A stretch of 64,000 nt of DNA from Rhizobium terrae (GCF_003425685.1 NZ_QJKM01000011.1:213852-277851), one strand, 5' to 3'; positions 24,436-33,046 are shown, counted from the stretch's first letter. Numbers and translations are program-made. Notes: generated by a model not told the origin, from the letters alone.

Positions 24436-26325
24436 ATGGCAGCAAGCAAGAAGACCATATCGGCGGATGCCAGCAATCCGCTCGGCACGCTCGTCAACCT
24501 GTGGCCCTATATGTGGCCGCATGGCAGGGCCGATCTGAAGGCGCGCGTGCTGTGGGCGACCTTTTATCTCTTCCTCGCCAAGTTCGTGCTGCTCGCTGTC
24601 CCTTATTTCTTCAAATGGGCGACCGATGCGCTGAACGGCAAGATGGATATGCAGGGCCTGCTGCCGGCCTTCCTGCTCGGCGCGGTCGTCCTCGTCATCG
24701 CCTATAATTTCACGCGCCTCCTGCAGCTCGGCCTCAACCAGCTGCGTGATGCGCTCTTCGCCTCCGTCGGCCAATATGCGGTGCGCCAGCTCGCCTACCG
24801 CACCTTCGTGCACATGCACCAGCTTTCGCTACGCTTCCACCTGGAGCGCAAGACGGGCGGGCTATCGCGCATCATCGAGCGCGGCACCAAGGGCATCGAG
24901 ACGATCGTCCGCTTCACCATCCTGAACTCGGTGCCGACGCTGCTCGAATTCCTGCTAACGGCGGTGATCTTCTGGGCGGCCTACGGCTTCTGGTACGTGG
25001 CGGTCACCGCGGTCACCGTCTGGCTCTATATCTGGTTCACCATCAAGGCGAGCGACTGGCGCATCTCCATCCGCCGCTCGATGAACGACAGCGACACGGA
25101 CGCCAACACCAAGGCGATCGATTCGCTCCTCAACTTCGAGACGGTCAAATATTTCGGCAACGAAGAGATGGAGGCAAAGCGCTTCGACGCCTCCATGGCG
25201 CGCTACGAAAAGGCCGCGACCGATGTCTGGACCTCGCTCGGCTGGCTGAACTTCGGCCAGGGCGTCATCTTCGGCCTCGGCACGACGGTGATGATGGTGA
25301 TGTCGGCGCTTGCCGTGCAGCGCGGCGAACAGACGATCGGCGATTTCGTCTTCGTCAACGCCCTCCTCATGCAGTTGTCTGTGCCGCTCAATTTCATCGG
25401 CTTCGTCTACCGCGAAATCCGCCAGGGGCTGACCGATATCGAGCAGATGTTCGATCTCCTGGAAGTGGAGCCGGAAGTGGTCGACAGGCCGGATGCCACA
25501 AAGCTTGAGATCGGCCAGGGCTCGATCGCCTTCAGGGACGTGCATTTTTCCTATGACCCGGCCCGGCCGATCCTGAAAGGCATTTCCTTCGAGGTGCCGG
25601 CCGGCAAGACGGTGGCGATCGTCGGCCCGTCCGGCGCCGGGAAATCCACCATCTCCCGGCTGCTTTACCGGTTCTACGATATCCAGGGCGGCGCCATCAC
25701 CATCGACGGGCAGGATGTGCGCGACGTGACGCAGACGTCGCTCCGCGCCGTCATCGGCATGGTGCCGCAGGATACGGTGCTGTTCAACGATACGGTCGCC
25801 TACAACATCCGCTACGGCCGGACCACCGCGACGGACGAGGAAGTGTTCGCCGCCGCCGAAGTGGCGCAGATCGGCCATTTCATCCGCACGCTGCCGGAAG
25901 GCTTCGACACGAAGGTCGGCGAGCGCGGCCTGAAGCTCTCCGGCGGCGAGAAACAGCGCGTGGCGATCGCCCGCACCATCCTCAAGGCGCCGCCGATCCT
26001 CATCCTCGACGAGGCGACGTCTGCGCTCGACACCACGACGGAACACGAGATACAGTCGGCGCTCGACACAGTCTCGAAGAACCGCACGACGCTGGTCATC
26101 GCCCACCGGCTCTCGACCGTCATCAATGCCGACGAGATCATCGTGCTGCGCGACGGCCATATCGCCGAACGCGGCACGCACGCTTCGCTGCTTGAGCAGA
26201 ACGGCCTCTACGCCTCGATGTGGAACCGCCAGCGCGAGGCGGTGCAGGCGGAAGAACAGCTCCGCAAGGTGCGCGAGAGCGACGACCTCGGCGTCGTGCT
26301 GCGCGGCCAGCCGGCAGCGGAATAA
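24436..26325 (+). CDS. Atm1-type ABC exporter (half transporter)
   Basis: The 629-residue protein fuses a six-helix exporter domain (about 35-330) to an ATPase. Walker A GPSGAGKST starts at 397, signature LSGGEKQ near 501, and Walker B LILDEATSALD follows. The N-terminus and the region QLSLRFHLERKTGGLSRIIERGTKGIE match Atm1/HMT1 exporters, which move glutathione-type thiol compounds and support iron-sulfur or heavy-metal homeostasis. It functions as a homodimer in the inner membrane. GGAG precedes the ATG. A Pho-box-like site lies upstream and a 46-residue membrane protein follows. Confidence 0.92.
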   Translation: MAASKKTISADASNPLGTLVNLWPYMWPHGRADLKARVLWATFYLFLAKFVLLAVPYFFKWATDALNGKMDMQGLLPAFLLGAVVLVIAYNFTRLLQLGLNQLRDALFASVGQYAVRQLAYRTFVHMHQLSLRFHLERKTGGLSRIIERGTKGIETIVRFTILNSVPTLLEFLLTAVIFWAAYGFWYVAVTAVTVWLYIWFTIKASDWRISIRRSMNDSDTDANTKAIDSLLNFETVKYFGNEEMEAKRFDASMARYEKAATDVWTSLGWLNFGQGVIFGLGTTVMMVMSALAVQRGEQTIGDFVFVNALLMQLSVPLNFIGFVYREIRQGLTDIEQMFDLLEVEPEVVDRPDATKLEIGQGSIAFRDVHFSYDPARPILKGISFEVPAGKTVAIVGPSGAGKSTISRLLYRFYDIQGGAITIDGQDVRDVTQTSLRAVIGMVPQDTVLFNDTVAYNIRYGRTTATDEEVFAAAEVAQIGHFIRTLPEGFDTKVGERGLKLSGGEKQRVAIARTILKAPPILILDEATSALDTTTEHEIQSALDTVSKNRTTLVIAHRLSTVINADEIIVLRDGHIAERGTHASLLEQNGLYASMWNRQREAVQAEEQLRKVRESDDLGVVLRGQPAAE

Positions 26326-26346
26326 GGATCAAGAGAAGGACAGACG

Positions 26347-26487
26347 ATGAGAAGAAACCGCCAGACGCGAATGCTGGTCATGTTGGGGGTTGCTGCCGCC
26401 TACGCGCTGGTGCTGGCGCTCTGGGGCTCACCACTGCTCGCCTTCACCACCTGGATGGGCTGGGTCGATCCGCAAGCGGCGCGCTGA
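26347..26487 (+). CDS. 46-residue membrane protein after the Atm1-type exporter
   Basis: A short frame starts MRRNRQTRMLVMLGVAAAYA and continues through one hydrophobic helix (about residues 9-34) to the ending MGWVDPQAAR. The basic N-terminus predicts it stays inside. It lies 21 bases after the exporter stop with a purine-rich AGAAGGACAG before the ATG, so co-expression is likely. No family is recognised. Confidence 0.55.
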   Translation: MRRNRQTRMLVMLGVAAAYALVLALWGSPLLAFTTWMGWVDPQAAR

Positions 26488-26573
26488 GGACGCAGTGTTC
26501 ACCGGGTGGCGGCTGGGAATGCGAGGGGCGGCGTGCCATTTGGGGTGCAAATAGATATTGCGGTGCGCAAATA

Positions 26574-26704
26574 GCCCCTCACCCCGCCTCCGCTTCGCTC
26601 GGCGCATCCTCTCCCCGCACGCGGGGAGAGGGGAAACGGCAAGGACGCGGCATATCCCTTTTCCCCGCGAGCGGGGAGAAGGTGCCGGCAGGCGGATGAG
26701 GGGC
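26574..26704 (+). repeat. RIME-like intergenic mosaic repeat, copy 2
   Basis: It runs from GCCCCTCACCCCGCCTCC to GGCGGATGAGGGGC, the same ends as copy 1. The two internal hairpins are CTCTCCCCGC/GCGGGGAGAG and TTCCCCGC/GCGGGGAGAA. It stands between the exporter unit and the flavin oxidoreductase gene. Confidence 0.75.
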
Positions 26705-26747
26705 GAGGCACGCGCGTTTAGCCGCATAGAAACAGGACGGTAAAACC

Positions 26748-27770
26748 ATGAAAAAAATCGGCTTTCTTTCCTTCGGGCACTGGAACCCCTCGCCGCATTC
26801 GCAGGCGCGGTCGGCATCCGATGTGCTCCTGCAGTCCATAGACCTCGCCGTCGCCGCCGAGGAACTCGGGGCCGACGGCGCCTATTTCCGCGTCCACCAT
26901 TTCGCCCGGCAGCTCGGCTCGCCCTTCCCGCTTCTCGCCGCCGTCGGCGCGCGGACGAAAAAGATCGAGATCGGCACCGCCGTGATCGACATGCGTTATG
27001 AAAACCCGCTCTACATGGCGGAGGATGCGGGTGCGGCCGATCTCATTTCTGGCGGGCGCCTGCAGCTCGGCATCAGCCGCGGTTCGCCCGAGCAGGTCAT
27101 CGACGGCTTTCGCTATTTCGGCTACCAGCCGGCGGAAGGCGAAACGGATGCCGACATGGGCCGGCGTCATGCGGAAGTGTTCTTCGACGTGATCCGCGGC
27201 GAAGGTTTCGCCAGGCCCAATCCGCGGCCGATGTTTCCGAACCCGCCCGGCATGCTGCGCCTCGAGCCGCATTCGGAGGGCCTTCGCGACCGCATCTGGT
27301 GGGGGTCGAGCTCCAATGCCACGGCACAATGGGCCGCCAAGCTCGGCATGAACCTGCAGAGCTCGACGCTCAAGACCGACGAGAGCGGCAAACCCTTTCA
27401 CGTCCAGCAGGCGGAGCAGATCCGCATCTATCGCGAGGCCTGGAAGGAAGCCGGCCACCAGCGCGAGCCGCGCGTCTCCGTCAGCCGCAGCATCTTTGCG
27501 CTGATGAACGACATGGACCGCGCCTATTTCGGCGGCAGCGGCGAAAGCGAGGATTCGATCGGCAATATCGATCCGCAGACGCGGGCGATCTTCGGCCGCT
27601 CCTATGCCGCCGAACCGGACAAGCTGATCGACCAGCTGAAGTCCGACGAGGCGATCGCCGAGGCCGACACGCTGCTGCTCACCGTGCCGAACCAGCTCGG
27701 CGTCGATTACAACGCCCATGTGCTGGAAAGCATCCTGAAACACGTCGCGCCGGGCCTGGGCTGGCGCTAA
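26748..27770 (+). CDS. LLM class flavin-dependent oxidoreductase
   Basis: This 340-residue protein has the luciferase-like TIM-barrel fold. Visible are the first strand MKKIGFLSFGHWNPSPHSQARSA, HFARQLGSPFPLLAAVGART, IEIGTAVIDMRYENPLYMAEDA and LQLGISRGSPEQV, with WWGSSS near the flavin phosphate site. Members are FMN- or F420-dependent monooxygenases or reductases; FMN is likely in a rhizobium. The substrate is unknown. It stands alone after a repeat element. Confidence 0.9.
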   Translation: MKKIGFLSFGHWNPSPHSQARSASDVLLQSIDLAVAAEELGADGAYFRVHHFARQLGSPFPLLAAVGARTKKIEIGTAVIDMRYENPLYMAEDAGAADLISGGRLQLGISRGSPEQVIDGFRYFGYQPAEGETDADMGRRHAEVFFDVIRGEGFARPNPRPMFPNPPGMLRLEPHSEGLRDRIWWGSSSNATAQWAAKLGMNLQSSTLKTDESGKPFHVQQAEQIRIYREAWKEAGHQREPRVSVSRSIFALMNDMDRAYFGGSGESEDSIGNIDPQTRAIFGRSYAAEPDKLIDQLKSDEAIAEADTLLLTVPNQLGVDYNAHVLESILKHVAPGLGWR

Positions 27771-27776
27771 ACGCGC

Positions 27777-28025
27777 TCAGCCCGAGATCAGGTCGCCCCG
27801 TCGCCAGGCTTCCCTTCCCCAGTTGCGAAGCCGCATGCGCGGGGCGATCGGCCCTGCAAGGAAGGGCGCTGCGAGGAAGCTTGCGACGATCACGGCAGGA
27901 ATGAGATATTTGGCGTGTTCGGCAAATGCCGGAACGGAGAGCACGATGACGGCGCCGGCGCCGAAGAGCACGGCGTTCACCATCATGCTGCAAATGCCCG
28001 CGAGCCAGGTGTCGGTACTGATCAT
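27777..28025 (-). CDS. Small two-helix membrane protein
   Basis: An 82-residue protein starting MISTDTWLAGICSMMVNAVL has two hydrophobic segments (about residues 10-32 and 38-58) and a basic C-terminus (RMRLRNWGREAWRRG). AAGGAG is five bases upstream of ATG 28025, which decides the start over one five codons earlier. It converges on the flavin oxidoreductase gene. No named family is recognised. Confidence 0.62.
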   Translation of the reverse strand: MISTDTWLAGICSMMVNAVLFGAGAVIVLSVPAFAEHAKYLIPAVIVASFLAAPFLAGPIAPRMRLRNWGREAWRRGDLISG

Positions 28026-28146
28026 GGTATCTCCTTTCACACGGTCAGAGCCGCTCGGCGAAAGAAGGTTCCGCTAAAAGCTCGGATGGAAGTTGCTTTT
28101 CCGTCCCTCGTGCGGGTGGAAATGTCGCTGCACTTTCTTGCCCGGA

Positions 28147-28617
28147 CTACCGGCAGGTCTCGATGAATTTCCGGATCTCGTTGCGAAATCCATCGAACGA
28201 GTAGGTCCGATCCCTTTCACCCTTCAGCTTCACCGTGAAGCGCCGCTCCTGCTCGAACAGGCGTTTCACGGAAGCCTCCATCCTGAAGGTGCCTTCAAGG
28301 ATGAAGGCATCGTCCATCATGCTGCGCGATCCGACGACGGGGATACGGTATTCGAAGCCCTTGTTCACCAGCACGACATTCGTGCGCAATCCCTCGGGTG
28401 CCTTCGGCATGTCCAGCGCAACATAGACGAAGGCGATATCCGGCATGTTCTTCCTGCAGGACAGGTTGACCTCGGCATAGTCGGTTTCCGGCACGCCGAA
28501 GACGATCGTGGCGTTCTCCCCCTCGTCGAAAAGCTGCCATCTGGGCTTCTCTTCCGCGCAGGCAGACGAAGAAGCCAAAGCCAGCCCCAATGCCAAGAGC
28601 ACCCATCCCTTCTCCAT
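28147..28617 (-). CDS. Exported protein of unknown function
   Basis: The 156-residue product has a signal peptide ending ALASSSACA near residue 21. The mature protein has GENATIVFGVPETDYAEVNLSC and a second cysteine at the end (FIETCR), which might form a disulfide in the periplasm. ATG 28617 with GGAGG just upstream is preferred over one four codons earlier. The protein looks like a beta-rich periplasmic domain and has no recognised family. Confidence 0.62.
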   Translation of the reverse strand: MEKGWVLLALGLALASSSACAEEKPRWQLFDEGENATIVFGVPETDYAEVNLSCRKNMPDIAFVYVALDMPKAPEGLRTNVVLVNKGFEYRIPVVGSRSMMDDAFILEGTFRMEASVKRLFEQERRFTVKLKGERDRTYSFDGFRNEIRKFIETCR

Positions 28618-28821
28618 CCCGACCTCCATGCGGCATCATGCAACCGGAGGTCAGAATAATCATGCAGGCCGGGTTCGCCAACAGGAGTCGCGGCCTGCGG
28701 CGTATTTCCCGATGCCACCGCTGCGTTTTTCCGGCCCGCCGTTCCACAGCTCCCGCGGAACCGCATTGCCGCAAAAGCGGTTTCCCTGTAGTCAGATGGC
28801 GCTGACACACGGGAGAAAACG

Positions 28822-29523
28822 TTGATCAACCTCTTCGACACCATCCGCAACACGCTCGTGCCGATCCACAAGGAAGGCTACGTCTTCGTCGCCGCCTTCT
28901 TCATCGCCTCGCTCGTCCTCGGTTATATCGCCGAGCCGCTGTTCTGGATCGGCCTCGTACTCACCCTGTGGTGCGCCTATTTCTTCCGCGATCCGGAGCG
29001 CGCCGTGCCGCAGGACGACGACCTGATCCTCAGCCCCGCCGACGGCCGCATCAGCCATGTCGCCATGGTCGTGCCGCCCGTCGAGCTGCAGCTCGGCTCC
29101 GAGCCGATGCTGCGCATCTCGGTGTTCATGAACGTCTTCGACTGCCACATCAACCGCTCGCCGGTGCGCGGACAGGTTTCCCGCATCGAATACCGCCCCG
29201 GCCAGTTCATCAATGCCGAGCTCGACAAGGCCTCCGAGGACAACGAGCGCAACGGGCTCGTGATCGACAGCCGCCACGGTAAGGTGGGCGTGGTGCAGAT
29301 CGCCGGCCTCGTCGCACGCCGCATCGTCTGCTGGGTGAAACCGACCGAACCGATCAATGCCGGCGAGCGTTTCGGCCTCATCCGTTTCGGCTCGCGCCTC
29401 GACGTCTTCGTGCCGGCCGGCGGCCAGCCGCGCGTTTCGGTGGGCCAGCTTGCGATCGGCGGCGAAACGGTGCTGGCGGAGTTCGGCTCCTCCAAGGGTC
29501 CGATCATCAGCCGCCGCACGTGA
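28822..29523 (+). CDS. psd: Phosphatidylserine decarboxylase (PSD-A type)
   Basis: The 233-residue short-form enzyme makes phosphatidylethanolamine at the inner membrane. It has an N-terminal two-helix membrane part, LSPADGRISHV, and a conserved FMNVFDCHINRSPV. The self-cleavage site is GSS at 222-224, whose serine becomes the pyruvoyl group. The start is TTG 28822 with GGGAGA upstream. pssA, the preceding enzyme of the pathway, begins 17 bases after its stop, an arrangement seen in many alphaproteobacteria. Confidence 0.95.
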   Translation: MINLFDTIRNTLVPIHKEGYVFVAAFFIASLVLGYIAEPLFWIGLVLTLWCAYFFRDPERAVPQDDDLILSPADGRISHVAMVVPPVELQLGSEPMLRISVFMNVFDCHINRSPVRGQVSRIEYRPGQFINAELDKASEDNERNGLVIDSRHGKVGVVQIAGLVARRIVCWVKPTEPINAGERFGLIRFGSRLDVFVPAGGQPRVSVGQLAIGGETVLAEFGSSKGPIISRRT

Positions 29524-29539
29524 AGACGAGGAAAGCCTC

Positions 29540-30367
29540 ATGGAGACGCCCGCCTCGCCCCCGCCGTCCAGCAAGCCCGGAAAGTCGAACGACGAGGCCC
29601 GCGGGCCGCGCTTTCGCGAGATCCCGCTCAGGCTGATGGTGCCGAACCTGATCACGGTTCTCGCCATCTGCGCCGGGCTGACTGGTATCCGGCTCGCCTT
29701 CGAGGGGCGCTACGAGCTGGCCGTCGCCATGGTCCTGCTCGCGGCCTTCCTGGACGGGATCGACGGGCGCGTGGCACGTCTCCTCAAGGCGACGTCGAGT
29801 TTCGGCGTGCAGATGGATTCGCTTGCCGACATCATCAATTTCGGCGTGGCGCCGGCGCTGGTTTCCTACGCCTTCCTGCTCGACCAGGCGCATTCCATGG
29901 GCTGGATCGCCTGCCTGCTCTATGCGATCGCCGCAGGCCTTCGCCTCGCCCGCTTCAACGTCATGGCAGAGCGCCAGGTGAAGGCGCCCTGGCAATCGGA
30001 ATTCTTCGTTGGCGTGCCGGCCCCGATGGGCGCCATGCTGGTGCTGCTGCCGGTCTATCTCGGCTTCCTCGGCGTCGCGCCTTCGCCGGTCTTCGTCTAC
30101 GCCAGCGTCGCCTACACGCTGCTGATCGGCTACCTGCTCGTCTCGCGCCTGCCGGTCTGGTCCGGCAAGGCCGGCCGCATCCGCCGCGACCTGATGCTGC
30201 CGGTGCTGCTCGTCGCCGTGCTCTATGTAGCGCTTTTGATGAGCTATACCTGGGAAGTGCTCTCGGTGACGGTCGTCGCCTATCTTTGCATCCTTCCCTT
30301 CAGCGCGCGGGCCTGGCACCGCCGGTACGGCACGATTACGATCGAGGATGAGAGCGCGAACGTCTGA
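29540..30367 (+). CDS. pssA: CDP-diacylglycerol-serine O-phosphatidyltransferase
   Basis: The 275-residue membrane enzyme forms phosphatidylserine from CDP-diacylglycerol and serine, supplying Psd. The CDP-alcohol phosphatidyltransferase motif is present as DGRVARLLKATSSFGVQMDS, preceded by FLDGI. Seven or eight hydrophobic helices follow a polar 30-residue N-terminus. The start is ATG 29540; the longer frame lies inside psd. Together psd-pssA complete the phosphatidylethanolamine branch. Confidence 0.94.
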   Translation: METPASPPPSSKPGKSNDEARGPRFREIPLRLMVPNLITVLAICAGLTGIRLAFEGRYELAVAMVLLAAFLDGIDGRVARLLKATSSFGVQMDSLADIINFGVAPALVSYAFLLDQAHSMGWIACLLYAIAAGLRLARFNVMAERQVKAPWQSEFFVGVPAPMGAMLVLLPVYLGFLGVAPSPVFVYASVAYTLLIGYLLVSRLPVWSGKAGRIRRDLMLPVLLVAVLYVALLMSYTWEVLSVTVVAYLCILPFSARAWHRRYGTITIEDESANV

Positions 30368-30533
30368 GCGGCCTGCTGCTTGGTAAGCTGCAACTTTCGC
30401 GCAACAGTTTCCGGCAAGATGACAGTTCCATGAAGGGCAGGCGACGAAGCTCGCTTGCCGGTCACGATTCCGCCTGCTTTGATGAGGAAAGCGCGACAGC
30501 AACGACAGAATCGCGTGCCGAGAGGAGACAGCC

Positions 30534-30671
30534 ATGAGCAGCGAAAAGACGCAGAAGAAGATCGACGCCAAGCAGGAAATCACGACGCCCTACCGTCCGC
30601 TGGGACTGAAGGCCGTTGTCGCCGCAGCCCTGATGCTGAAGCGCAAGCCGAAGCTCACCCCGGCCCGCTGA
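30534..30671 (+). CDS. 45-residue lysine-rich small protein
   Basis: The frame starts MSSEKTQKKIDAKQEITTPY and ends LMLKRKPKLTPAR, with a good ribosome site (AGAGGAGA) seven bases before the ATG. The product is strongly basic with one short helix (GLKAVVAAALML). It is not recognised. It lies about 170 bases after pssA and converges on the YedK gene. Confidence 0.5.
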   Translation: MSSEKTQKKIDAKQEITTPYRPLGLKAVVAAALMLKRKPKLTPAR

Positions 30672-30798
30672 ACCCGGCCGCTCACCGCCGCGGAAAGCCC
30701 GTAAGCAATCCGAGCGCGGCCAGGCAACGAACATGCCACGCCGATGTCCAAACCCGCCGCACGCGGGTCTGGCCAAGGATCGCGCCCAAGCGGCGGGA

Positions 30799-31566
30799 TC
30801 AGAAGAGCGACATTTGGCCGGGATCGGATTTCGGCTTTTTCGGCGGTTGCTCAGCCGGCTCCGCGACCGGGACGGGCTTCTGCAGTTCCGGTCCCATGTT
30901 CGAGACCTTGTTGACGAGGTCGGAGACCGGCAGCGCCTCGAAAAAATCCTCCTGAACAGGCCGCATCAGATGCGCCACCTCGCGCGGCTCCTGCGTCTTG
31001 CAGTCGAGCCAGCGCTCGAAATCTTCCGGCTCGATGACAACAGGCATGCGGTCGTGGATATGGCGGATCGTGACGTTGGCCGCAGTCGTCATGATCGCGG
31101 CGGTATCGACTTCGGACCCGTCGGCGGAGGACCAGGTTTCCATCAGCCCGGCAAAGGCGATGACGCCGCCGCGCTTCGGGCGAACCCAGTAGGCCTGCGG
31201 CTTGACGCCGCTTTCCTTCGGCGGCCGGCGCCACTCGTAGAACCCGGTCGCCGGAATGAGGATCCGGCGATGGCGCATGGCGGCCCTGAAGGATGCCTTG
31301 CCGATCGCCGTTTCGGCGCGCGCATTGATCAGCAGCGGAAAATCCTTCGGATCCTTGACCCAGCCCGGCAGAAAGCCCCAGCGCGCCAGGAAGGCCCGCC
31401 GCTCCGGCAGGTTGCTGCCCGGCTCGCGGCGTTCCGAAGACATCACGACGAGGATCGGCTGGGTCGGCGCGATGTTGTAGCGGGCCGGGAAATCGTCCTC
31501 TCCCAGCGCGTTCAGCATCTCGAAAACTTCCTTGGAAGTCGCTGTCAGGGCATAACGTCCGCACAT
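30799..31566 (-). CDS. YedK/HMCES family abasic-site-binding protein with clamp-binding tail
   Basis: The 255-residue SOS response-associated peptidase family protein links covalently to abasic sites in single-stranded DNA. C2 (MCGRYAL) is the nucleophile, with NIAPTQP, GFYEW and HDRMPVVIEPEDFERWL as the other active-site blocks. A Pro/Lys-rich tail ends in QMSLF (251-255), which fits the beta-clamp-binding motif QL[SD]LF. The clamp contact is inference. No LexA box (GAACN7GAAC) was visible just upstream. It is divergent from the small basic protein gene. Confidence 0.92.
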   Translation of the reverse strand: MCGRYALTATSKEVFEMLNALGEDDFPARYNIAPTQPILVVMSSERREPGSNLPERRAFLARWGFLPGWVKDPKDFPLLINARAETAIGKASFRAAMRHRRILIPATGFYEWRRPPKESGVKPQAYWVRPKRGGVIAFAGLMETWSSADGSEVDTAAIMTTAANVTIRHIHDRMPVVIEPEDFERWLDCKTQEPREVAHLMRPVQEDFFEALPVSDLVNKVSNMGPELQKPVPVAEPAEQPPKKPKSDPGQMSLF

Positions 31567-31612
31567 GCGGAACTAGATGGCATCGGGTCGCCGGAGGGTC
31601 AAGCGGCGAGGC

Positions 31613-31939
31613 TCAGGCGCTGCGCGGGCCGAACAGGATAATCGCGCCGCCCAAGAAGCAGACGGCGACGCCGAGAATATCCCACCGGTCCGGCACACGC
31701 GCCTCGACCGCCCAGAGCCAGAGGATGGAGGCGAGAATATAGATCGCCCCGTAAGCCGCATAGGTACGCCCCGCCGCTTCGCTCGGCACCATCGCCAGCG
31801 CCCAGGCAAAAGCAACCAGCGACACCACGCCCGGCGCCAGCCACCAAACGGGCTTGTCCAGCCGCAACCAGGCCCAGAAGGCGAAGCAGCCGGCGATCTC
31901 GGCAATGGCTGCGAAGATGTAGAGGGCGTAGGTTTTCAT
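31613..31939 (-). CDS. ynfA: YnfA family inner-membrane protein
   Basis: The 108-residue protein has four hydrophobic helices and typical YnfA/UPF0060 blocks: AAIAEIAGCFAFWAWLR at the start, TYAAYGAIYILASILWLW in the middle and GVAVCFLGGAIILFGPR at the end. It is related to small multidrug-resistance transporters, and some members confer drug efflux. The gene faces away from the toxin-antitoxin pair, with 47 bases between. Confidence 0.93.
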   Translation of the reverse strand: MKTYALYIFAAIAEIAGCFAFWAWLRLDKPVWWLAPGVVSLVAFAWALAMVPSEAAGRTYAAYGAIYILASILWLWAVEARVPDRWDILGVAVCFLGGAIILFGPRSA

Positions 31940-31952
31940 CGGAAGCTTTGGC

Positions 31953-31981
31953 TTGCAGACTTGTAGCTCATAAGCTACAAT
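31953..31981 (+). promoter_or_regulatory. Promoter overlapping a palindromic operator of the toxin-antitoxin pair
   Basis: A -35 TTGCAG (31953-31958) and -10 TACAAT (31976-31981) are 17 bases apart. A perfect palindrome, TTGTAGCT-CATA-AGCTACAA (31961-31980), covers the spacer and most of the -10. A bound antitoxin would block RNA polymerase. The predicted transcript start falls at the toxin ATG (31987). Confidence 0.6.
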
Positions 31982-31986
31982 TTCAC

Positions 31987-32283
31987 ATGGTCGAAATCCT
32001 GGAAACCGAAATCTATGCGACTTGGTTTTCCAGGCTGCGGGACGAGAGGGCCAAAGCCCGGATCAATGCCCGCATCTATCGCTTGTCGCGCGGAAACCCG
32101 GGCGATGTAAAGCCTGTCGGTTCCGGGATCAGCGAGATGCGTATCGATTATGGGCCGGGCTACAGGATTTACTTCATCCGCCGCGGGCAGAAGCTGATCA
32201 TTTTGTTGTGCGGCGGCGACAAATCCAGCCAGACGGACGATATCGCATCGGCTAGGACAATGGCAGCGGACTTGAAGGATTGA
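31987..32283 (+). CDS. HigB/RelE-type toxin (addiction-module killer family)
   Basis: The 98-residue toxin starts MVEILETEIYATWFSRLRDE and has RINARIYRLSRGNPGDVKPVG, then YGPGYRIYFIRRGQKLIILL and GGDKSSQ, all typical of the phage-derived Gp49/TIGR02683 killer family, which cleaves mRNA on the ribosome. It is the first gene of the operon, with the antitoxin two bases after its stop. The ATG sits six bases after the -10 and lacks a ribosome site, suggesting a leaderless message. Confidence 0.87.
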   Translation: MVEILETEIYATWFSRLRDERAKARINARIYRLSRGNPGDVKPVGSGISEMRIDYGPGYRIYFIRRGQKLIILLCGGDKSSQTDDIASARTMAADLKD

Positions 32284-32285
32284 AA

Positions 32286-32585
32286 ATGGCAGTCGAGACG
32301 AGGAAGTGGGATATCATCGACCACCTGGATAGCGATGAACGCATTGCGCTCTTTCTGGAAGCGGTGTTCGAAGAAGGGAATCCGGCGGACATCGCCGCCG
32401 CCATCGGCGACGTCGCGCGCGCCCGGGGCATGAGCCAAGTCGCCAAAGATGCGGGACTTTCGCGCGAAAATCTTTACAGAGCGCTCAGCGAGGGCGGAAA
32501 CCCGGAATTCGCCACCATTTTGAGGGTCATCCGCGCCATCGGTTATGATCTCACGGTCGTCCCGCACAGTACTGCCGCTCACTGA
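32286..32585 (+). CDS. Cognate antitoxin (addiction-module antidote, HTH)
   Basis: The 99-residue protein matches the putative antidote family TIGR02684. An N-terminal part (WDIIDHLDSDERIALFLEAVFE) is followed by an XRE-type helix-turn-helix (GMSQVAKDAGLSRENLYRALSEGGNPEFATILRVI). It likely binds the toxin and the palindrome at 31961-31980. The gene starts two bases after the toxin stop (ATG 32286), so the pair is co-transcribed. Confidence 0.88.
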   Translation: MAVETRKWDIIDHLDSDERIALFLEAVFEEGNPADIAAAIGDVARARGMSQVAKDAGLSRENLYRALSEGGNPEFATILRVIRAIGYDLTVVPHSTAAH

Positions 32586-32601
32586 ACTGAAAAGGGACTC
32601 C

Positions 32602-33018
32602 ATGCCCGCCTCCCCGCAAGCCGCCTCTTCCGCCATTCTCGAACGGGACGGGCGGTTTTTGCTGATCCGGCGGATCAATCCGCCGTCGGCCGATCTCTTT
32701 GCCTTCCCGGGCGGGCGCGGGGAACCGGGTGAGACGCCGGATCAGACCGCAGTGCGGGAGTTTTTCGAAGAGACCGGCATCGAGGTGCGCAATCCCGTCC
32801 TCTTCGCCACCTACGACCTCAAGAGCGAGAGGCCGGGCGGGCGGCATTTCTTCCTCTCCGTCTTCCGGGTCGAGGCGGATGCCGACCGGGAGGCGATCGC
32901 CGCCGACGATGCGGCCGATCCCGGCTGGTATACGGTCGAGGAGATCCGCTTGCTCGCGGTGCCGCCGAGCGTGCTCGAATGCGCCGAAAGGCTGGCGGCG
33001 GAAATCAAAGCCCGGTAA
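32602..33018 (+). CDS. Nudix hydrolase
   Basis: A 138-residue Nudix protein has a complete box starting at GGRGEPGE and continuing TPDQTAVREFFEETGIE. This coordinates magnesium and cuts nucleoside-diphosphate-linked compounds. The start MPASPQAASSAILERDGRF at ATG 32602 follows AAGGGA. It lies 16 bases after the antitoxin but is probably an ordinary chromosomal gene. The substrate is unknown. Confidence 0.9.
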   Translation: MPASPQAASSAILERDGRFLLIRRINPPSADLFAFPGGRGEPGETPDQTAVREFFEETGIEVRNPVLFATYDLKSERPGGRHFFLSVFRVEADADREAIAADDAADPGWYTVEEIRLLAVPPSVLECAERLAAEIKAR

Positions 33019-33046
33019 GACTGGCTTTGCACGTCGGGACCTTTGC

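Noticed and set aside
31567..31612. LexA (SOS) box before the YedK gene
   Set aside because: No GTTCN7GTTC or GAACN7GAAC pair is visible in the short upstream gap.
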